A stretch of DNA of 64,000 nt from Micromonospora sp. WMMD812 (GTDB lineage: Bacteria > Actinomycetota > Actinomycetes > Mycobacteriales > Micromonosporaceae): positions 3,556,001 through 3,620,000 of the forward strand of contig NZ_CP114904.1 of NCBI RefSeq assembly GCF_027497215.1. Reading direction: 5' to 3'. The translations under genes were made by a program, and so were the position numbers. Of the stretch, positions 8,156-17,155 are shown in pieces. Each line of letters opens with the position of its first letter. Position 1 is the first letter of the stretch. Below the pieces are notes generated by a model. That model made no database searches. It was not told the DNA's origin and saw only the letters and a program-made list of their open reading frames with translations.

Positions 8156-9115
8156 GTGGCAGTCATCGCCAGAATGCTGGTCCGCCGCCTGCTCATCCTG
8201 ATCCCGCTCCTGCTGGGCGTGATCCTGTTCGTCTTCATCGTCATGCGGTTCTCGGAGAACAAGCCCGAGTACGCGTACTTCCAGGGGGCGAACCCCACGC
8301 CGGAACAGATCCACCAGTTCCAACTGGAGAACGGCCTCCTGGATCCGCTGCCGGTCCGCTACGTCCGGTTCGTGGGCGACCTCGCGCAGGGCGACATGGG
8401 CACCAGCGTCCTGACCAAGTCTCCCGTGCTGGACTCGGTGCTCACCGCGCTGCCGCTGACCCTGCAGCTGACCTTCCTCGGCCTGCTGATCGCCGTGGTC
8501 ACCGCCCTGGTCTTCGGCGTCACCGCGGCGATCTTCCGGGACCGCTGGCCGGACCAGCTGATCCGGGTGTTGTCGCTGACGGGTGTCGCCGCACCGTCGT
8601 TCTGGCTCGCCCTGCTGATGATCCAGTACCTCGCCGTCGACGCCGGCCTCTTCCCCACCGGCGGATACATCAACCCGGCCGACTCCTTCACCGGCTGGTT
8701 GCGGTCGCTGACCCTCCCGGCCCTGGCCCTGTCGCTGCCCGTCGCGGCTCAGCTCACCCGGATCGTCCGGACGTCGATGGTGGAGGAGCTGGACAAGGAC
8801 TACGTACGCACCGCGATCGGCAGCGGCCTGCCGCCGGTCGTCGTGGTCGGCCGCAACGTGCTGCGCAACGCGCTGATCAATCCGCTCACCGTGCTCGGCC
8901 TGCGGGTCGGCTACCTCCTCGGCGGCGCGGTGGTCATCGAGACGATCTTCTCCCTCCCCGGCATGGGGAAGCTGATGATCGACGGCGTGACCAACGGCGA
9001 CCCGGCCGTCGTGCAAGGCGTCGTGCTGACCATCGCCACCGGCTTCGTCGTGGTCAACCTCGTCGTCGACGTCCTCTACCTACTGGTCAACCCACGCCTG
9101 AGGAGTGCCGGCTGA
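8156..9115 (+). CDS. ABC transporter permease (DppB type)
   Basis: 319 residues, GTG start after GAGGAG. It has an N-terminal helix (about 8-28), an extracytoplasmic segment, then five helices of the BPD_transp_1 domain. The EAA-type coupling loop is near DYVRTAIGSGLPPVVVVGRN (about 218-237), followed by ALINPLTVLGLR and GGAVVIETIFSLPGMGKL, all DppB hallmarks. It follows the binding-protein gene by 85 bp. Its TGA overlaps the ATG of the next gene (TGATG), so synthesis of the two membrane subunits is coupled. Confidence 0.92.
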   Translation: MAVIARMLVRRLLILIPLLLGVILFVFIVMRFSENKPEYAYFQGANPTPEQIHQFQLENGLLDPLPVRYVRFVGDLAQGDMGTSVLTKSPVLDSVLTALPLTLQLTFLGLLIAVVTALVFGVTAAIFRDRWPDQLIRVLSLTGVAAPSFWLALLMIQYLAVDAGLFPTGGYINPADSFTGWLRSLTLPALALSLPVAAQLTRIVRTSMVEELDKDYVRTAIGSGLPPVVVVGRNVLRNALINPLTVLGLRVGYLLGGAVVIETIFSLPGMGKLMIDGVTNGDPAVVQGVVLTIATGFVVVNLVVDVLYLLVNPRLRSAG

Positions 9116-11079
9116 TGCGTCGACGACTCACCGAACGGCTGGCCCGACCCGGCATCGGATTCCGCCGGCTGCCGCCCCTGTCCTGGGTCGCGCTCGGGGT
9201 CCTCGTGGTGGTCGCCCTCGCCGCCCTGCTCGCCCCGATCATCGCGCCGCACTCCCCGCTGACCCAGCACTCCGCCGGCGGCGGCCCCTCCGCCACCCAC
9301 TGGATGGGCCTGGACAGCGCCAGCCGGGACATCTTCAGCCGCCTGCTGCACGGCGCCCGGTGGTCACTGCTCATCGGGCTCGGCGCGACCGGCCTGGCGC
9401 TGCTGGCCGGGTCGGTGATCGGGGCCGTCGCGGCCACCTCCCGCAAGTGGGTGGACGAAGGGGTCATGCGCGTCCTGGACGTGATCATGGCCTTCCCCGG
9501 CATCGCGCTGGCGGCCGTCCTGGTTGCGGTGTTCGGCGGCGGGGTCGGCGTCCTGGTCGCCGCGATCGGGTTCCTCAACACCCCGCCCGTCGCCCGCATC
9601 GTCCGGGCGAACGTGCTCGCCCAGTACGGCGAGGACTACGTCGCCGCCGAGAAGACCATCGGCGCCCGTACGCCGTACATCCTCGTCCGGCACGTGGCGG
9701 TCAACTGCGCCGCGCCCATCCTGGTCTTCTGCACCGTCATGGTCGCCGACGCGATCGTGTTCGAGGCGTCGCTGTCCTTCATCGGCGCGGGCGTCCGCCC
9801 ACCGGACCCCTCCTGGGGCAGTGTCATCGCCGATGGCAAGAACCTGGTGCTGCTCGGCGGGTGGTGGGCCACCGTCTTCCCGGGCCTGCTGATCCTGCTC
9901 ACCGTGCTGGCCCTGAACATCCTGTCCGAGGGCATCTCCGACGCCTGGGCCACACCGGCCGCCCGCCGCCCGGCGACCCGGCGCGCCGGCGACGTCGACA
10001 CGATCGAGCAGGCCCGACCCGGATCGGGCGAGGTCACCGAACTGCCCGGGCTCGCCGAAGCCGCCCGCCGGCTCGCCGAACGGGCCCGCCCCCTGCCCGA
10101 CGGCCCGCCGATCCTCGAGGTGGACAACCTCGCCATCGGCTTCGACGGCCGGCATGACGGCGTGGACGTCGTCGACGGGATCTCCTTCGACGTCCGACCC
10201 GGAGAAGTGCTCGGGCTCGTCGGGGAATCCGGCTGCGGCAAGTCCCTGACCGCCCTGACCGTCATGGGCCTGCAACCGCGCGAGGCCCGGATCCGCGGCG
10301 CCATCCGGTTCGCCGGCGCCGATCTGCTCCGCATGCCCCGCACGGCGCGACGGCGGCTCCTCGGCCACGACCTGGCCATGATCTACCAGGACGCGCTCTC
10401 GTCGCTCAACCCGGCGATGACCGTCCGCGCCCAGCTCAAGCAGCTCGTCCGGCGGGGCGGCCGGCGTACCGCGACGGAGCTGCTCGAACTGGTCGGGCTC
10501 GACCCGGACCGCACGCTCTCCGCCTACCCGCACGAACTCTCCGGCGGCCAGCGGCAACGGGTCCTCATCGCGATGGCCCTGTCCCGGGATCCCAAGCTCA
10601 TCATCGCCGACGAACCGACCACCGCGCTGGACGTCACGGTGCAGGCACAGGTGATCCAGCTGCTGCTGCGGCTCCGCGCGGAACTCGGCTTCGCGCTGAT
10701 CCTGGTCTCGCACGACCTCGCCCTGGTCGCCGACGTGACCGACCGGGTCGTGGTGATGTACGGCGGGCAGATCGTCGAGACCGGCGTGACGACCGAACTG
10801 GTGGGCGCACCCGCCCACCACTACGCCCGGGGGCTGCTCGGTTCGGTGCTGTCCCTGGAATCCGGGGCGGCCCGGCTGTCGCAGATCCGCGGCGTCGTCC
10901 CGTCCCCCGCCGATTTCCCGGCCGGCTGCCGGTTCGCCGACCGCTGCCCCATGGCGACCGACGTGTGCCACGCCGTCGCCCCCGACCTGGTCGGCGACCA
11001 ACGTCGGCATGCGGCGGCCTGCCACCACCCGGCGATCACGCTCACCCAGCCGCTCACGGCGGGAACGGAGGCCCGGTGA
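9115..11079 (+). CDS. ABC transporter permease-ATPase fusion (DppC-DppD)
   Basis: 654 residues, about twice the normal length of either part. Residues 1-275 are a DppC-type permease: WMGLDSASRDIFSRLLHGARWSLLIG, EDYVAAEKTIGAR and a final helix ending LNILSEGISDAW. A linker of about 50 residues leads to an ATPase at about 330-640: Walker A GESGCGKS, Q-loop YQDALSSLNPAMT, signature LSGGQRQR, Walker B LIIADEPTTALD, switch VSHDLALV and the C-terminal oligopeptide-transporter cysteine region CRFADRCPMATDVC. The reading frame is intact, so this is a true fusion. SiaG-like proteins of corynebacterial sialic-acid importers are, to my recollection, similarly fused; that deserves a check. Confidence 0.92.
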   Translation: MRRRLTERLARPGIGFRRLPPLSWVALGVLVVVALAALLAPIIAPHSPLTQHSAGGGPSATHWMGLDSASRDIFSRLLHGARWSLLIGLGATGLALLAGSVIGAVAATSRKWVDEGVMRVLDVIMAFPGIALAAVLVAVFGGGVGVLVAAIGFLNTPPVARIVRANVLAQYGEDYVAAEKTIGARTPYILVRHVAVNCAAPILVFCTVMVADAIVFEASLSFIGAGVRPPDPSWGSVIADGKNLVLLGGWWATVFPGLLILLTVLALNILSEGISDAWATPAARRPATRRAGDVDTIEQARPGSGEVTELPGLAEAARRLAERARPLPDGPPILEVDNLAIGFDGRHDGVDVVDGISFDVRPGEVLGLVGESGCGKSLTALTVMGLQPREARIRGAIRFAGADLLRMPRTARRRLLGHDLAMIYQDALSSLNPAMTVRAQLKQLVRRGGRRTATELLELVGLDPDRTLSAYPHELSGGQRQRVLIAMALSRDPKLIIADEPTTALDVTVQAQVIQLLLRLRAELGFALILVSHDLALVADVTDRVVVMYGGQIVETGVTTELVGAPAHHYARGLLGSVLSLESGAARLSQIRGVVPSPADFPAGCRFADRCPMATDVCHAVAPDLVGDQRRHAAACHHPAITLTQPLTAGTEAR

Positions 11080-12107
11080 ACCCGACCGGATCGGCAGGTG
11101 CCCCCCTGCTGGAACTCGCCGACGTGCACGTCGTCCACCGGGCCCGTTCGGGCGGCATCTTCGCCCGCGACCGGGTGTACGCGCTGACCGGCGCCGATCT
11201 CACCGTCGCGCCCGGGGAGACGGTCGGGATCGTGGGCGAGTCGGGCTGCGGCAAGTCGACGCTGGCCCGCGTGCTGGTCGCGCTGCAGCGCCCCACCGCC
11301 GGGACCGTCCGCTTCCGGGGCCAGGACGTGTGGGCGACACCGGAGTCGCGGCGCCGCCGGACGATCGGCGCCACGACCGGCATGGTCTTCCAGGACCCGT
11401 CGACCGCGTTGAACCGCCGCCTGTCCGTCCGGCAGATCCTGCGCGACCCGCTGGATGTGCACCGGCGCGGCACCGCGGGCGACCGGGAGCGGCGGGTCCG
11501 TGAGCTGCTCGACCTCGTCGGACTGCCGGCCAGCTCCGCCGACGTGCTGCCCGGCCAGCTCTCCGGCGGGCAGCGGCAGCGGGTCGCCATCGCCCGGGCC
11601 CTGGCGCTGGAACCCGACCTGGTGGTGGCCGACGAGCCGACGAGCGCGCTGGACGTGTCGGTGCGGGCCCAGATCCTCAACCTGCTGCTGGACCTCAAGG
11701 ACCAGCTCGGGCTCGCCATGGTCTTCGTCTCGCACGACATCCAGACGGTACGGCGGATGAGCGACCGGGTGGTCACCATGTACCTCGGGCGGATCGTGGA
11801 GCAGGCCCCCGCCCGGTCCGTGCCCGGGCAGGCACGGCACCCGTACACGCGGGCGCTGTTCTCCGCGACCCCGGGCCTGCTCTCGCCGATCGACCCGATC
11901 CCGCTGTCCGGCCTCGTCCCCTCGGCGACCCGGCCGCCGTCCGGATGCCCGTTCCGCACCCGATGTTGGAAGGCGGACGACACCTGCGCCCGTGAGCTTC
12001 CCGCGGCGCAGGGCGGGACGGACGGGCACCTGTTCCGCTGTCACCACCCCGTGCCGGTCGGCGCCACCGACCTCGAACTGATCAGCCAAGCACAGGAGCG
12101 TCCATGA
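11076..12107 (+). CDS. ABC transporter ATPase (DppF type)
   Basis: 343 residues from GTG 11076, which overlaps the previous stop (GTGA). Walker A is GESGCGKST, Q-loop VFQDPSTALNRRLSV, signature LSGGQRQR, Walker B LVVADEPTSALD and H-loop VSHDIQTV. The C-terminal tail CPFRTRCWKADDTC is the oligo_HPY cysteine cluster typical of peptide/nickel-type importers. It pairs with the ATPase half of the fused subunit to make the NBD dimer. Its stop overlaps the ATG of the lyase gene (ATGA). Confidence 0.93.
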   Translation: MNPTGSAGAPLLELADVHVVHRARSGGIFARDRVYALTGADLTVAPGETVGIVGESGCGKSTLARVLVALQRPTAGTVRFRGQDVWATPESRRRRTIGATTGMVFQDPSTALNRRLSVRQILRDPLDVHRRGTAGDRERRVRELLDLVGLPASSADVLPGQLSGGQRQRVAIARALALEPDLVVADEPTSALDVSVRAQILNLLLDLKDQLGLAMVFVSHDIQTVRRMSDRVVTMYLGRIVEQAPARSVPGQARHPYTRALFSATPGLLSPIDPIPLSGLVPSATRPPSGCPFRTRCWKADDTCARELPAAQGGTDGHLFRCHHPVPVGATDLELISQAQERP

Positions 12108-13036
12108 CCATCGCCGCCGCACTCACCGGCGTCATCCCCCCGGTGTGCACCCCGCTGACCCCCGACTTCGAGGTGGACACCCGTTCGCTCACCCGGCTCG
12201 TCGACCACCAGCTCCGGGGCGGAGTGGACGCGCTGTTCGTGCTCGGCTCCTCGTCCGAGGTGGCCTTCCTGCCCGACGGGCACCGGCGGACCGTGTTGGA
12301 CACGGTGGTCAATCACGTCGCGGGTCAGGTGCCGGTGCTCGCCGGCGTCATCGACATGACCACCCCACGGGTGCTGGACCACGCCCGGGTCGCCGCGCAG
12401 GCCGGGGCGGCGGCGCTCGTCGCCACCGCGCCGTTCTACGCCCGCACCCACCCGGTGGAGATCGACACGCACTTCCGGGCCATCGCCGAGCGGACCGGCC
12501 TGCCGCTGTACGCGTACGACCTGCCGGTGTCGGTGCACACCAAGCTCGGCGCGGAACTGGTGCTCGGGCTGGCCGCGGACGGGGTGCTGGCCGGTGTCAA
12601 GGACTCCAGCGGCGACGACGCCGGCATGCGGGGGCTGCTGCTCGGCCGGCGGGACCGGCCGGACCTCACCGGATTCAGCGTGCTGACCGGTTCGGAGCTC
12701 ACCGTCGACTCGGCGTTGTGGATGGGCGCCGACGGTGTCGTGCCCGGTCTGGGCAATGTCGACCCGGACGGCTACGTGCGGCTGTACCAGTCCGCGGCCA
12801 AGGGCGACTGGGTGGCGGCGCGCACGGAGCAGGAGCGGCTGTTCCGGATGTTCGAGCTGGTGTTCGTGGGAGCGCACCGGATGGGGATGAGCTCGTCGGC
12901 GCTCGGCGCGTTCAAGGCGGCGCTGCACCTGCGGGGGATCATCGACCATCCGACCACCGCCCGGCCGCAGGTGCCGCTGAACAGCGAGGAGACCGCCCGG
13001 GTCGGCCGGTACCTGGCCGACGCCGGGCTGCTCTGA
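12104..13036 (+). CDS. DapA-family aldolase, probable N-acetylneuraminate lyase
   Basis: 310 residues with a class I aldolase TIM barrel. The Schiff-base lysine is in AGVKDSSGD (about residue 166). The catalytic tyrosine is in YAYDLP, where NanA and dihydrodipicolinate synthase have YNIP/YNVP. The phosphate/carboxylate loop, usually G-S-T-G-E, reads LGSSSEV, so the substrate may not be the classical one. As the last gene of the importer operon, it would cleave the imported sialic acid to pyruvate and N-acetylmannosamine in the cytosol. Alternatives within the family are 4-hydroxy-tetrahydrodipicolinate synthase (unlikely here) and 2-keto-3-deoxy-sugar aldolase. No nanE or nanK gene is nearby. 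Confidence 0.82.
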   Translation: MTIAAALTGVIPPVCTPLTPDFEVDTRSLTRLVDHQLRGGVDALFVLGSSSEVAFLPDGHRRTVLDTVVNHVAGQVPVLAGVIDMTTPRVLDHARVAAQAGAAALVATAPFYARTHPVEIDTHFRAIAERTGLPLYAYDLPVSVHTKLGAELVLGLAADGVLAGVKDSSGDDAGMRGLLLGRRDRPDLTGFSVLTGSELTVDSALWMGADGVVPGLGNVDPDGYVRLYQSAAKGDWVAARTEQERLFRMFELVFVGAHRMGMSSSALGAFKAALHLRGIIDHPTTARPQVPLNSEETARVGRYLADAGLL

Positions 13037-13039
13037 GCG

Positions 13040-14032
13040 TCAGGGGGTCGAGGGGCCGCCGGCGGGCACCCGCGTGCCGAGCCAGCGCAGCTGCTCCACC
13101 CGCTGGAAGGCGGCTCCTCCCTCGTGCCGGTTGTACGGCCAGACCACGATGTCCTTGTCCGCGCTGGCGCAGTGGTGGTAAGCGGCGAAGACGGTCGACG
13201 GCGGGCAGACCGCGTCCATCAGCGCCACCGACATCAGCACCGGCGCCGTGATCCGGGGGGCGAAGTTCACCCCGTCGACGTACCCGAGGGTGTGGAACAC
13301 CCGGTCCACCTCGCCGCGGCGCGTCTGGAGGTACGACCCGAGTTCGGCGTACGGTCCGGCGTCGGTGATGTCCACCGCCCGGCGGAAGTGGCACAGGAAC
13401 GGCACGTCGGCGAGCACCCCGGCCAGGCCGTCGACGAGCCCCGCCGCGGCGAGCGCGATCCCGCCGCCCTGGCTGCCGCCAGCCACCACGATGCGGGTCG
13501 GGTCGACCTGCGGGAGGAGCCGGGCGGTCTCGACGGCCCGCACCGCGTCGGCGAAGACGCGGCGGTAGTAGTAGCTGCCGGGGTCGGTGACGCCCCGGGT
13601 GAGGAAGCCGTTGGCCTGGGGTGACCCGGACGGGTCCGGGTCGGGGGTGTCCCCGGTCAACGAGCCGGCGGCGCCCTGGCCCCGGGTGTCCATGACGAGG
13701 TGGGCGTACCCGGCGGCGCTCCAGAAGAGCCAGTCGTGCGGCAGGCCGCGGCCGTTGCCGTAGCCGATGTACTCGACGACGCAGGGCAGCGGCCCGGACC
13801 GGTGGCGGGGCAGCAGCAGCCAGGCGCGTACCGGCTGGCCGGCGTAGCCGGCGAAGGTGACGTCGTACACCTCCACCGTGGCGAGTCCCGCGTCGTACGG
13901 GTCGAGACGGGCCGGCCAGGCGGCGGCCGCGGCCTCGCCGATCGTCGCGGTCCAGAAATCGTCGAAGTCGTCGGGTTCGGTCCGGGCGGGCCGGTAGTCG
14001 CGCAGCGTGTCGAGTGGCCAGTCGGTGAGCAC
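13040..14032 (-). CDS. AXE1-family acetyl esterase (cephalosporin-C deacetylase type)
   Basis: 330 residues from GTG 14032, chosen for the GGGAGG seven bases upstream. It is an alpha/beta hydrolase with nucleophile elbow GGSQGGGIAL (serine about 180), preceded by DTRGQG and followed by DVPFLCHFRRAVD; the acid and base are near ALMDAVCPP and NRHEGG. AXE1 enzymes remove O-acetyl groups from xylan or small sugars. There is no signal peptide, so it acts in the cytosol. In this setting it could deacetylate O-acetylated sialic acids, which lyases handle poorly; that is inference. Its stop lies only 3 bp from the stop of the convergent lyase gene. Confidence 0.85.
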   Translation of the reverse strand: MLTDWPLDTLRDYRPARTEPDDFDDFWTATIGEAAAAAWPARLDPYDAGLATVEVYDVTFAGYAGQPVRAWLLLPRHRSGPLPCVVEYIGYGNGRGLPHDWLFWSAAGYAHLVMDTRGQGAAGSLTGDTPDPDPSGSPQANGFLTRGVTDPGSYYYRRVFADAVRAVETARLLPQVDPTRIVVAGGSQGGGIALAAAGLVDGLAGVLADVPFLCHFRRAVDITDAGPYAELGSYLQTRRGEVDRVFHTLGYVDGVNFAPRITAPVLMSVALMDAVCPPSTVFAAYHHCASADKDIVVWPYNRHEGGAAFQRVEQLRWLGTRVPAGGPSTP

Positions 14033-14065
14033 AGCGTTCCTCCCTGATCGGTTCGTCCTCCGGCG

Positions 14066-14101
14066 CACCGCGGCGCCCACCGTCTGGTGGGCGCCGCGGT
14101 G
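14066..14101 (-). terminator. Terminator hairpin after sialidase 1
   Basis: A perfect 16-bp stem (CACCGCGGCGCCCACC with its complement) and a GTCT loop, between the stop of the leftward sialidase and the start of the esterase. It separates the two into independent transcripts. Confidence 0.75.
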
Positions 14102-14119
14102 CCGGTCGGCGGCAGCGGG

Positions 14120-16084
14120 TCAGCGCACGGTCTCCAGCGGCAGCCGCAGGCCGAGTTGGCCGCCGATCGGCAGGTTCCGCTCGCGGATCAGCTCGAGTTC
14201 GGTGGGCGACAGCGCCCGGCGGTACAGGCGGACCTCGTCGAGCGTGCCGCGGAAGCGGTCCACGCCGTCCACCCGCTGCCCGAGGTGGATGCCCTGCACA
14301 CCGAACTCCTTACCCGCGGTGACGGATCCGGGCGGCACCGCCGCCGCGGCCACCTCGGCACCGTCGACCCGCAGAACCAGCCGGCCGTCGACCCGTTGCA
14401 GCACCACATGGTGCCACTGTCCGTCGTTGTACGCCTGCGGCGAGGAGACCGATACGTTGAAGCGATCCACCATGATCAGTGCGCGGATCCGGTTGCTGGC
14501 CGGCTCCGCCCGCAGCCACAGCTGAGGGGTCGTGCCGCCACCGGTGCGGTACGCCCACATGATGGCGTGCGAGCCCGTCGTGTCCGCGTACCGGATCCAG
14601 GTCGCGAACGTGAAGTCCCCACCGCCGAGGTCGATCGAGCGGTCGAACGGCACCTCGACCCGGTCGTCCACCCCGTCCAGGGCCAGCCCGTCGCCGAAGC
14701 GGCCCGCCGTCGGCTGCGCCCCGCCGCGGACGTACGCCGGGTTGCGATGGTGCGAGATGTCGGGCGTGGTCGGTCCCGGCGCCGGCGGGCCCGGGATCCC
14801 CGGCGGCGTACCGTTCGGGGTCGCCAGGTAGGCCTCGTTGAACCGGGCGTACCGGATGGTCTCGTACGGGCTCGCCTGCCCCGCCTCGTACAGCAGCGCC
14901 GCCTCGTCGCCGTCCAGCCGGACGAGGTCCGAGTACGCGGTCGGGCCCCAGTGGAAGACCTTGCCCTCGTCCCAGTCCTGCCAGCGCCGGCCCTCGTCGA
15001 AGGAGGAACGAATCGTCATCACCTCCCGCGCCACGGGGTGGGCGGGGGACGAGAGCAGGATCCGGTTCCGGCGCTGGCCGGCGTCGGTCGCGCCGAACCG
15101 CAGCAGCGACGCCTGCACGTCCGGTATCTCCAGGTCGGGGATGGTCCGGAAGGGCGCGTCGAACGTCTGCCCGCCGTCGCTGCTGAGCGCGTACGCCCGG
15201 TGCCCCGGGTCGGTGCCCCGTTCCCGGGCCAGCGCGTAGATCCGCCCGTCCGTCCGCTCCACGACGGTCACCTCCTGGGCGATCACCGAGCCGTCGTCCC
15301 GGGACGTCTCCGCGCCGATCTGCCAGGTCAGCCCTCCGTCGTCGCTGTAGAGCAGGTGCGTGCCGTAGACGTGCGGGCCCACCCCGTCGTAGCTCTCGAA
15401 GCTGGCCCCGACCACCAGCCGCCCGGCGTGCGGGCCACGCTGGAGCTGGATGCCGTGCATCGGCCCGGTGGCGTACCAGAAGTTCCACTCCGGGCGCTTG
15501 GCCTCGGTCAACTCCCGTACCGGCGACCAGGTCGCGCCGTTGTCCTCGCTGGTGACCAGGTAGGGGTCGCGGTCGCAGCCGTTCGGGCACGGGGCGGGGC
15601 CGTTGCTCGTGCCCACCACCACGACCCGTCCGGTGCGCTCGTCGACGATCGGCACCGGGTTGCCCCGGGTCCGGCCGTCGCCCTGGACGACCACCTGGAG
15701 CGGACCCCAGGTGCGCCCGCCGTCGGCGGACCGGCGCAGCACCAGGTCGATGTCCCCGTCGTCGCCGCAGTCGTCGACCCGGCCCTCGGCGAACGCCAGG
15801 ACCATGCCGTTCGCCGCCCGGACGACTGCCGGGATCCGGAAGCAGGCGTATCCGAACTGGCCCTGCCCGTAGAGCACCTGTTCGTCGACGAACGGGGCGG
15901 CACCGGTCGCCCCGGGCCGTGCATCGGCCGCGCCTGCCCGCACGGCGCCCGCGTCGGCCGCGTCCGCCGCCTGCGGCGCGGTCAGCGTGCCGGCGAGCAG
16001 GCCGGCCACGGCCAGCAGGACGCCGGCGCGGCGGCGGGGCCCACGCCAGCCGGCGGGGTGCCGTGTTCGATGCCCTTCACTCAT
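14120..16084 (-). CDS. Secreted exo-alpha-sialidase (GH33) with C-terminal LamG domain
   Basis: 654 residues. A signal peptide with RRRAG and a hydrophobic run ends near residue 42. The GH33 six-bladed propeller (about 65-420) has the FRIP motif with the first active-site arginine (CFRIPAVV) and five Asp-box-like repeats ([44 protein letters not shown]). The acid/base environment FAEGR follows FRIP. Residues about 470-640 form a LamG/concanavalin-like domain (FTFATWIRY ... QWHHVVLQ ... [12 protein letters not shown]) that probably binds glycans. It would release terminal sialic acid outside the cell. Two tandem operator-like sites lie upstream. Confidence 0.9.
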   Translation of the reverse strand: MSEGHRTRHPAGWRGPRRRAGVLLAVAGLLAGTLTAPQAADAADAGAVRAGAADARPGATGAAPFVDEQVLYGQGQFGYACFRIPAVVRAANGMVLAFAEGRVDDCGDDGDIDLVLRRSADGGRTWGPLQVVVQGDGRTRGNPVPIVDERTGRVVVVGTSNGPAPCPNGCDRDPYLVTSEDNGATWSPVRELTEAKRPEWNFWYATGPMHGIQLQRGPHAGRLVVGASFESYDGVGPHVYGTHLLYSDDGGLTWQIGAETSRDDGSVIAQEVTVVERTDGRIYALARERGTDPGHRAYALSSDGGQTFDAPFRTIPDLEIPDVQASLLRFGATDAGQRRNRILLSSPAHPVAREVMTIRSSFDEGRRWQDWDEGKVFHWGPTAYSDLVRLDGDEAALLYEAGQASPYETIRYARFNEAYLATPNGTPPGIPGPPAPGPTTPDISHHRNPAYVRGGAQPTAGRFGDGLALDGVDDRVEVPFDRSIDLGGGDFTFATWIRYADTTGSHAIMWAYRTGGGTTPQLWLRAEPASNRIRALIMVDRFNVSVSSPQAYNDGQWHHVVLQRVDGRLVLRVDGAEVAAAAVPPGSVTAGKEFGVQGIHLGQRVDGVDRFRGTLDEVRLYRRALSPTELELIRERNLPIGGQLGLRLPLETVR

Positions 16085-16117
16085 GTCGCGCCCTTCAGAT
16101 CGACGGTGATGGCGTCG

Positions 16118-16144
16118 GTCATCCTATGTGGGACGTGGGATGTC
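16118..16144. promoter_or_regulatory. Tandem operator-like sites c (sialidase 1)
   Basis: The main site is GACGTGGGATGTC at 16132-16144; its complement GACATCCCACGTC fits the consensus fully. A second copy, GTCATCCTATGTG at 16118-16130, matches 11 of 13 positions one base away. They lie 34-60 bp upstream of the sialidase start. Confidence 0.65.
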
Positions 16145-16233
16145 CGGAAGGGGCAGTTCACCGCTCGGCCACCGGGTGGGCGCGCTTCGCCTCGGCGGGG
16201 CAGCCGAGGGCCCGCCACCCTCGACCGGAGAGA

Positions 16234-16932
16234 TCAGGCCGGCTGTTGACCCGCCTCGGCGAGCCACCGCTCGGCCCGGGCGATCCTGGCCTTGACGTCG
16301 CGGAAGTGCCGGCGCATCGCCTCCTGGGCGCCGCTCCCGTCGCGGTTGCGCAGCGCCTCGACGATCCGCCGGTGATTGGCGACGATGTCCGCCGCCCGGT
16401 CCTCGGGCGGCCCGAGCGCCGGCTCCACCTCGTGGTAGACGTCCCAGAACAGCCCGATCAACTGGAGCACCAACTCGTTGTCACAGGACTCGTAGAGCAA
16501 CGAGTGGAAGGCCCGGTCCGCCTCCTTGTCCCTGGCCATCGCCGTGACCAGGGCGTCCAGGGCCGCGAGGCGGGCCTCGCTGACGTCGAGCGCCACCGAG
16601 GCGATGAGCCCCGTCTCCAGGATCTCGCGAACGGCCACCAGATCGTGCAGCGCCCGTACGCCGTGCCCGGGCCGGGTACGCACCCGGAACGTCAGCGACG
16701 GGGTGAGGACGTCCAGCGGCGCATGCCCCACGAACGTGCCGAAGCCGTGCCGGATCTCCACGATGCCCAGCGCCTGCAGGGCGCGGATCGCCTCCCGCAC
16801 GCTGTTGCGGCTGGCCCCTAGCAGATCCATCAACTGCGGCTCGGTCGGCATCGGGGCGCCGGGCGCGAGTTGACGCTCGTGAATGAGGGCGACGATGCGG
16901 TCCTGCAGGGTCTCCCTCGTGCGTGCCCGCAT
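16234..16932 (-). CDS. FadR-subfamily GntR regulator (copy 2)
   Basis: 232 residues from ATG 16932, picked because GGGAGG lies 4 bases upstream; an in-frame GTG at 16956 is less likely. The recognition segment SRNSVREAIRALQALG and wing EIRHGFGTFVG are almost identical to those of the regulator at 5508-6230, so both should bind the same operator. The FCD domain (about 90-220) shows DRAFHSLLY, DVYHEV and RRHFRD, with the histidine/asparagine ligand set of the family. It lies between sialidase 1 and the divergent GH42 gene, with a consensus operator 44 bp before its start. It probably co-regulates the locus with its paralogue. Confidence 0.88.
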   Translation of the reverse strand: MRARTRETLQDRIVALIHERQLAPGAPMPTEPQLMDLLGASRNSVREAIRALQALGIVEIRHGFGTFVGHAPLDVLTPSLTFRVRTRPGHGVRALHDLVAVREILETGLIASVALDVSEARLAALDALVTAMARDKEADRAFHSLLYESCDNELVLQLIGLFWDVYHEVEPALGPPEDRAADIVANHRRIVEALRNRDGSGAQEAMRRHFRDVKARIARAERWLAEAGQQPA

Positions 16933-16975
16933 GCTGCCTCCCACACTCCGCGCCACCAGGTCTTCTCACGCTCCG

Positions 16976-16988
16976 AACATCCCACGTC
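16976..16988. promoter_or_regulatory. Operator-like site d (GntR copy 2)
   Basis: AACATCCCACGTC matches RACRT-CCY-AYGTC at every position. It is 44 bp upstream of the regulator start. Confidence 0.65.
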
Positions 16989-17083
16989 ATGGCCCTGACG
17001 AGGCGGGGGCGGTGGGCCAGAATTTACACCCGCCCCGCCTTGACGGTCATCACGCCCCCACCTAGTGTGCCCGGTTGACGGAT

Positions 17084-17096
17084 GACATCCCATGTC
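17084..17096. promoter_or_regulatory. Operator-like site e (GH42 beta-galactosidase)
   Basis: GACATCCCATGTC is a perfect 5-3-5 palindrome and the best copy of the motif. It lies 60 bp upstream of the GH42 start, in the divergent region shared with GntR copy 2. Confidence 0.68.
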
Positions 17097-17155
17097 CGCC
17101 TCGCCCGAATCGGGGGCATCTGGCGGCACCGCGCGGCGACGAGGAGTGGAGCAGG

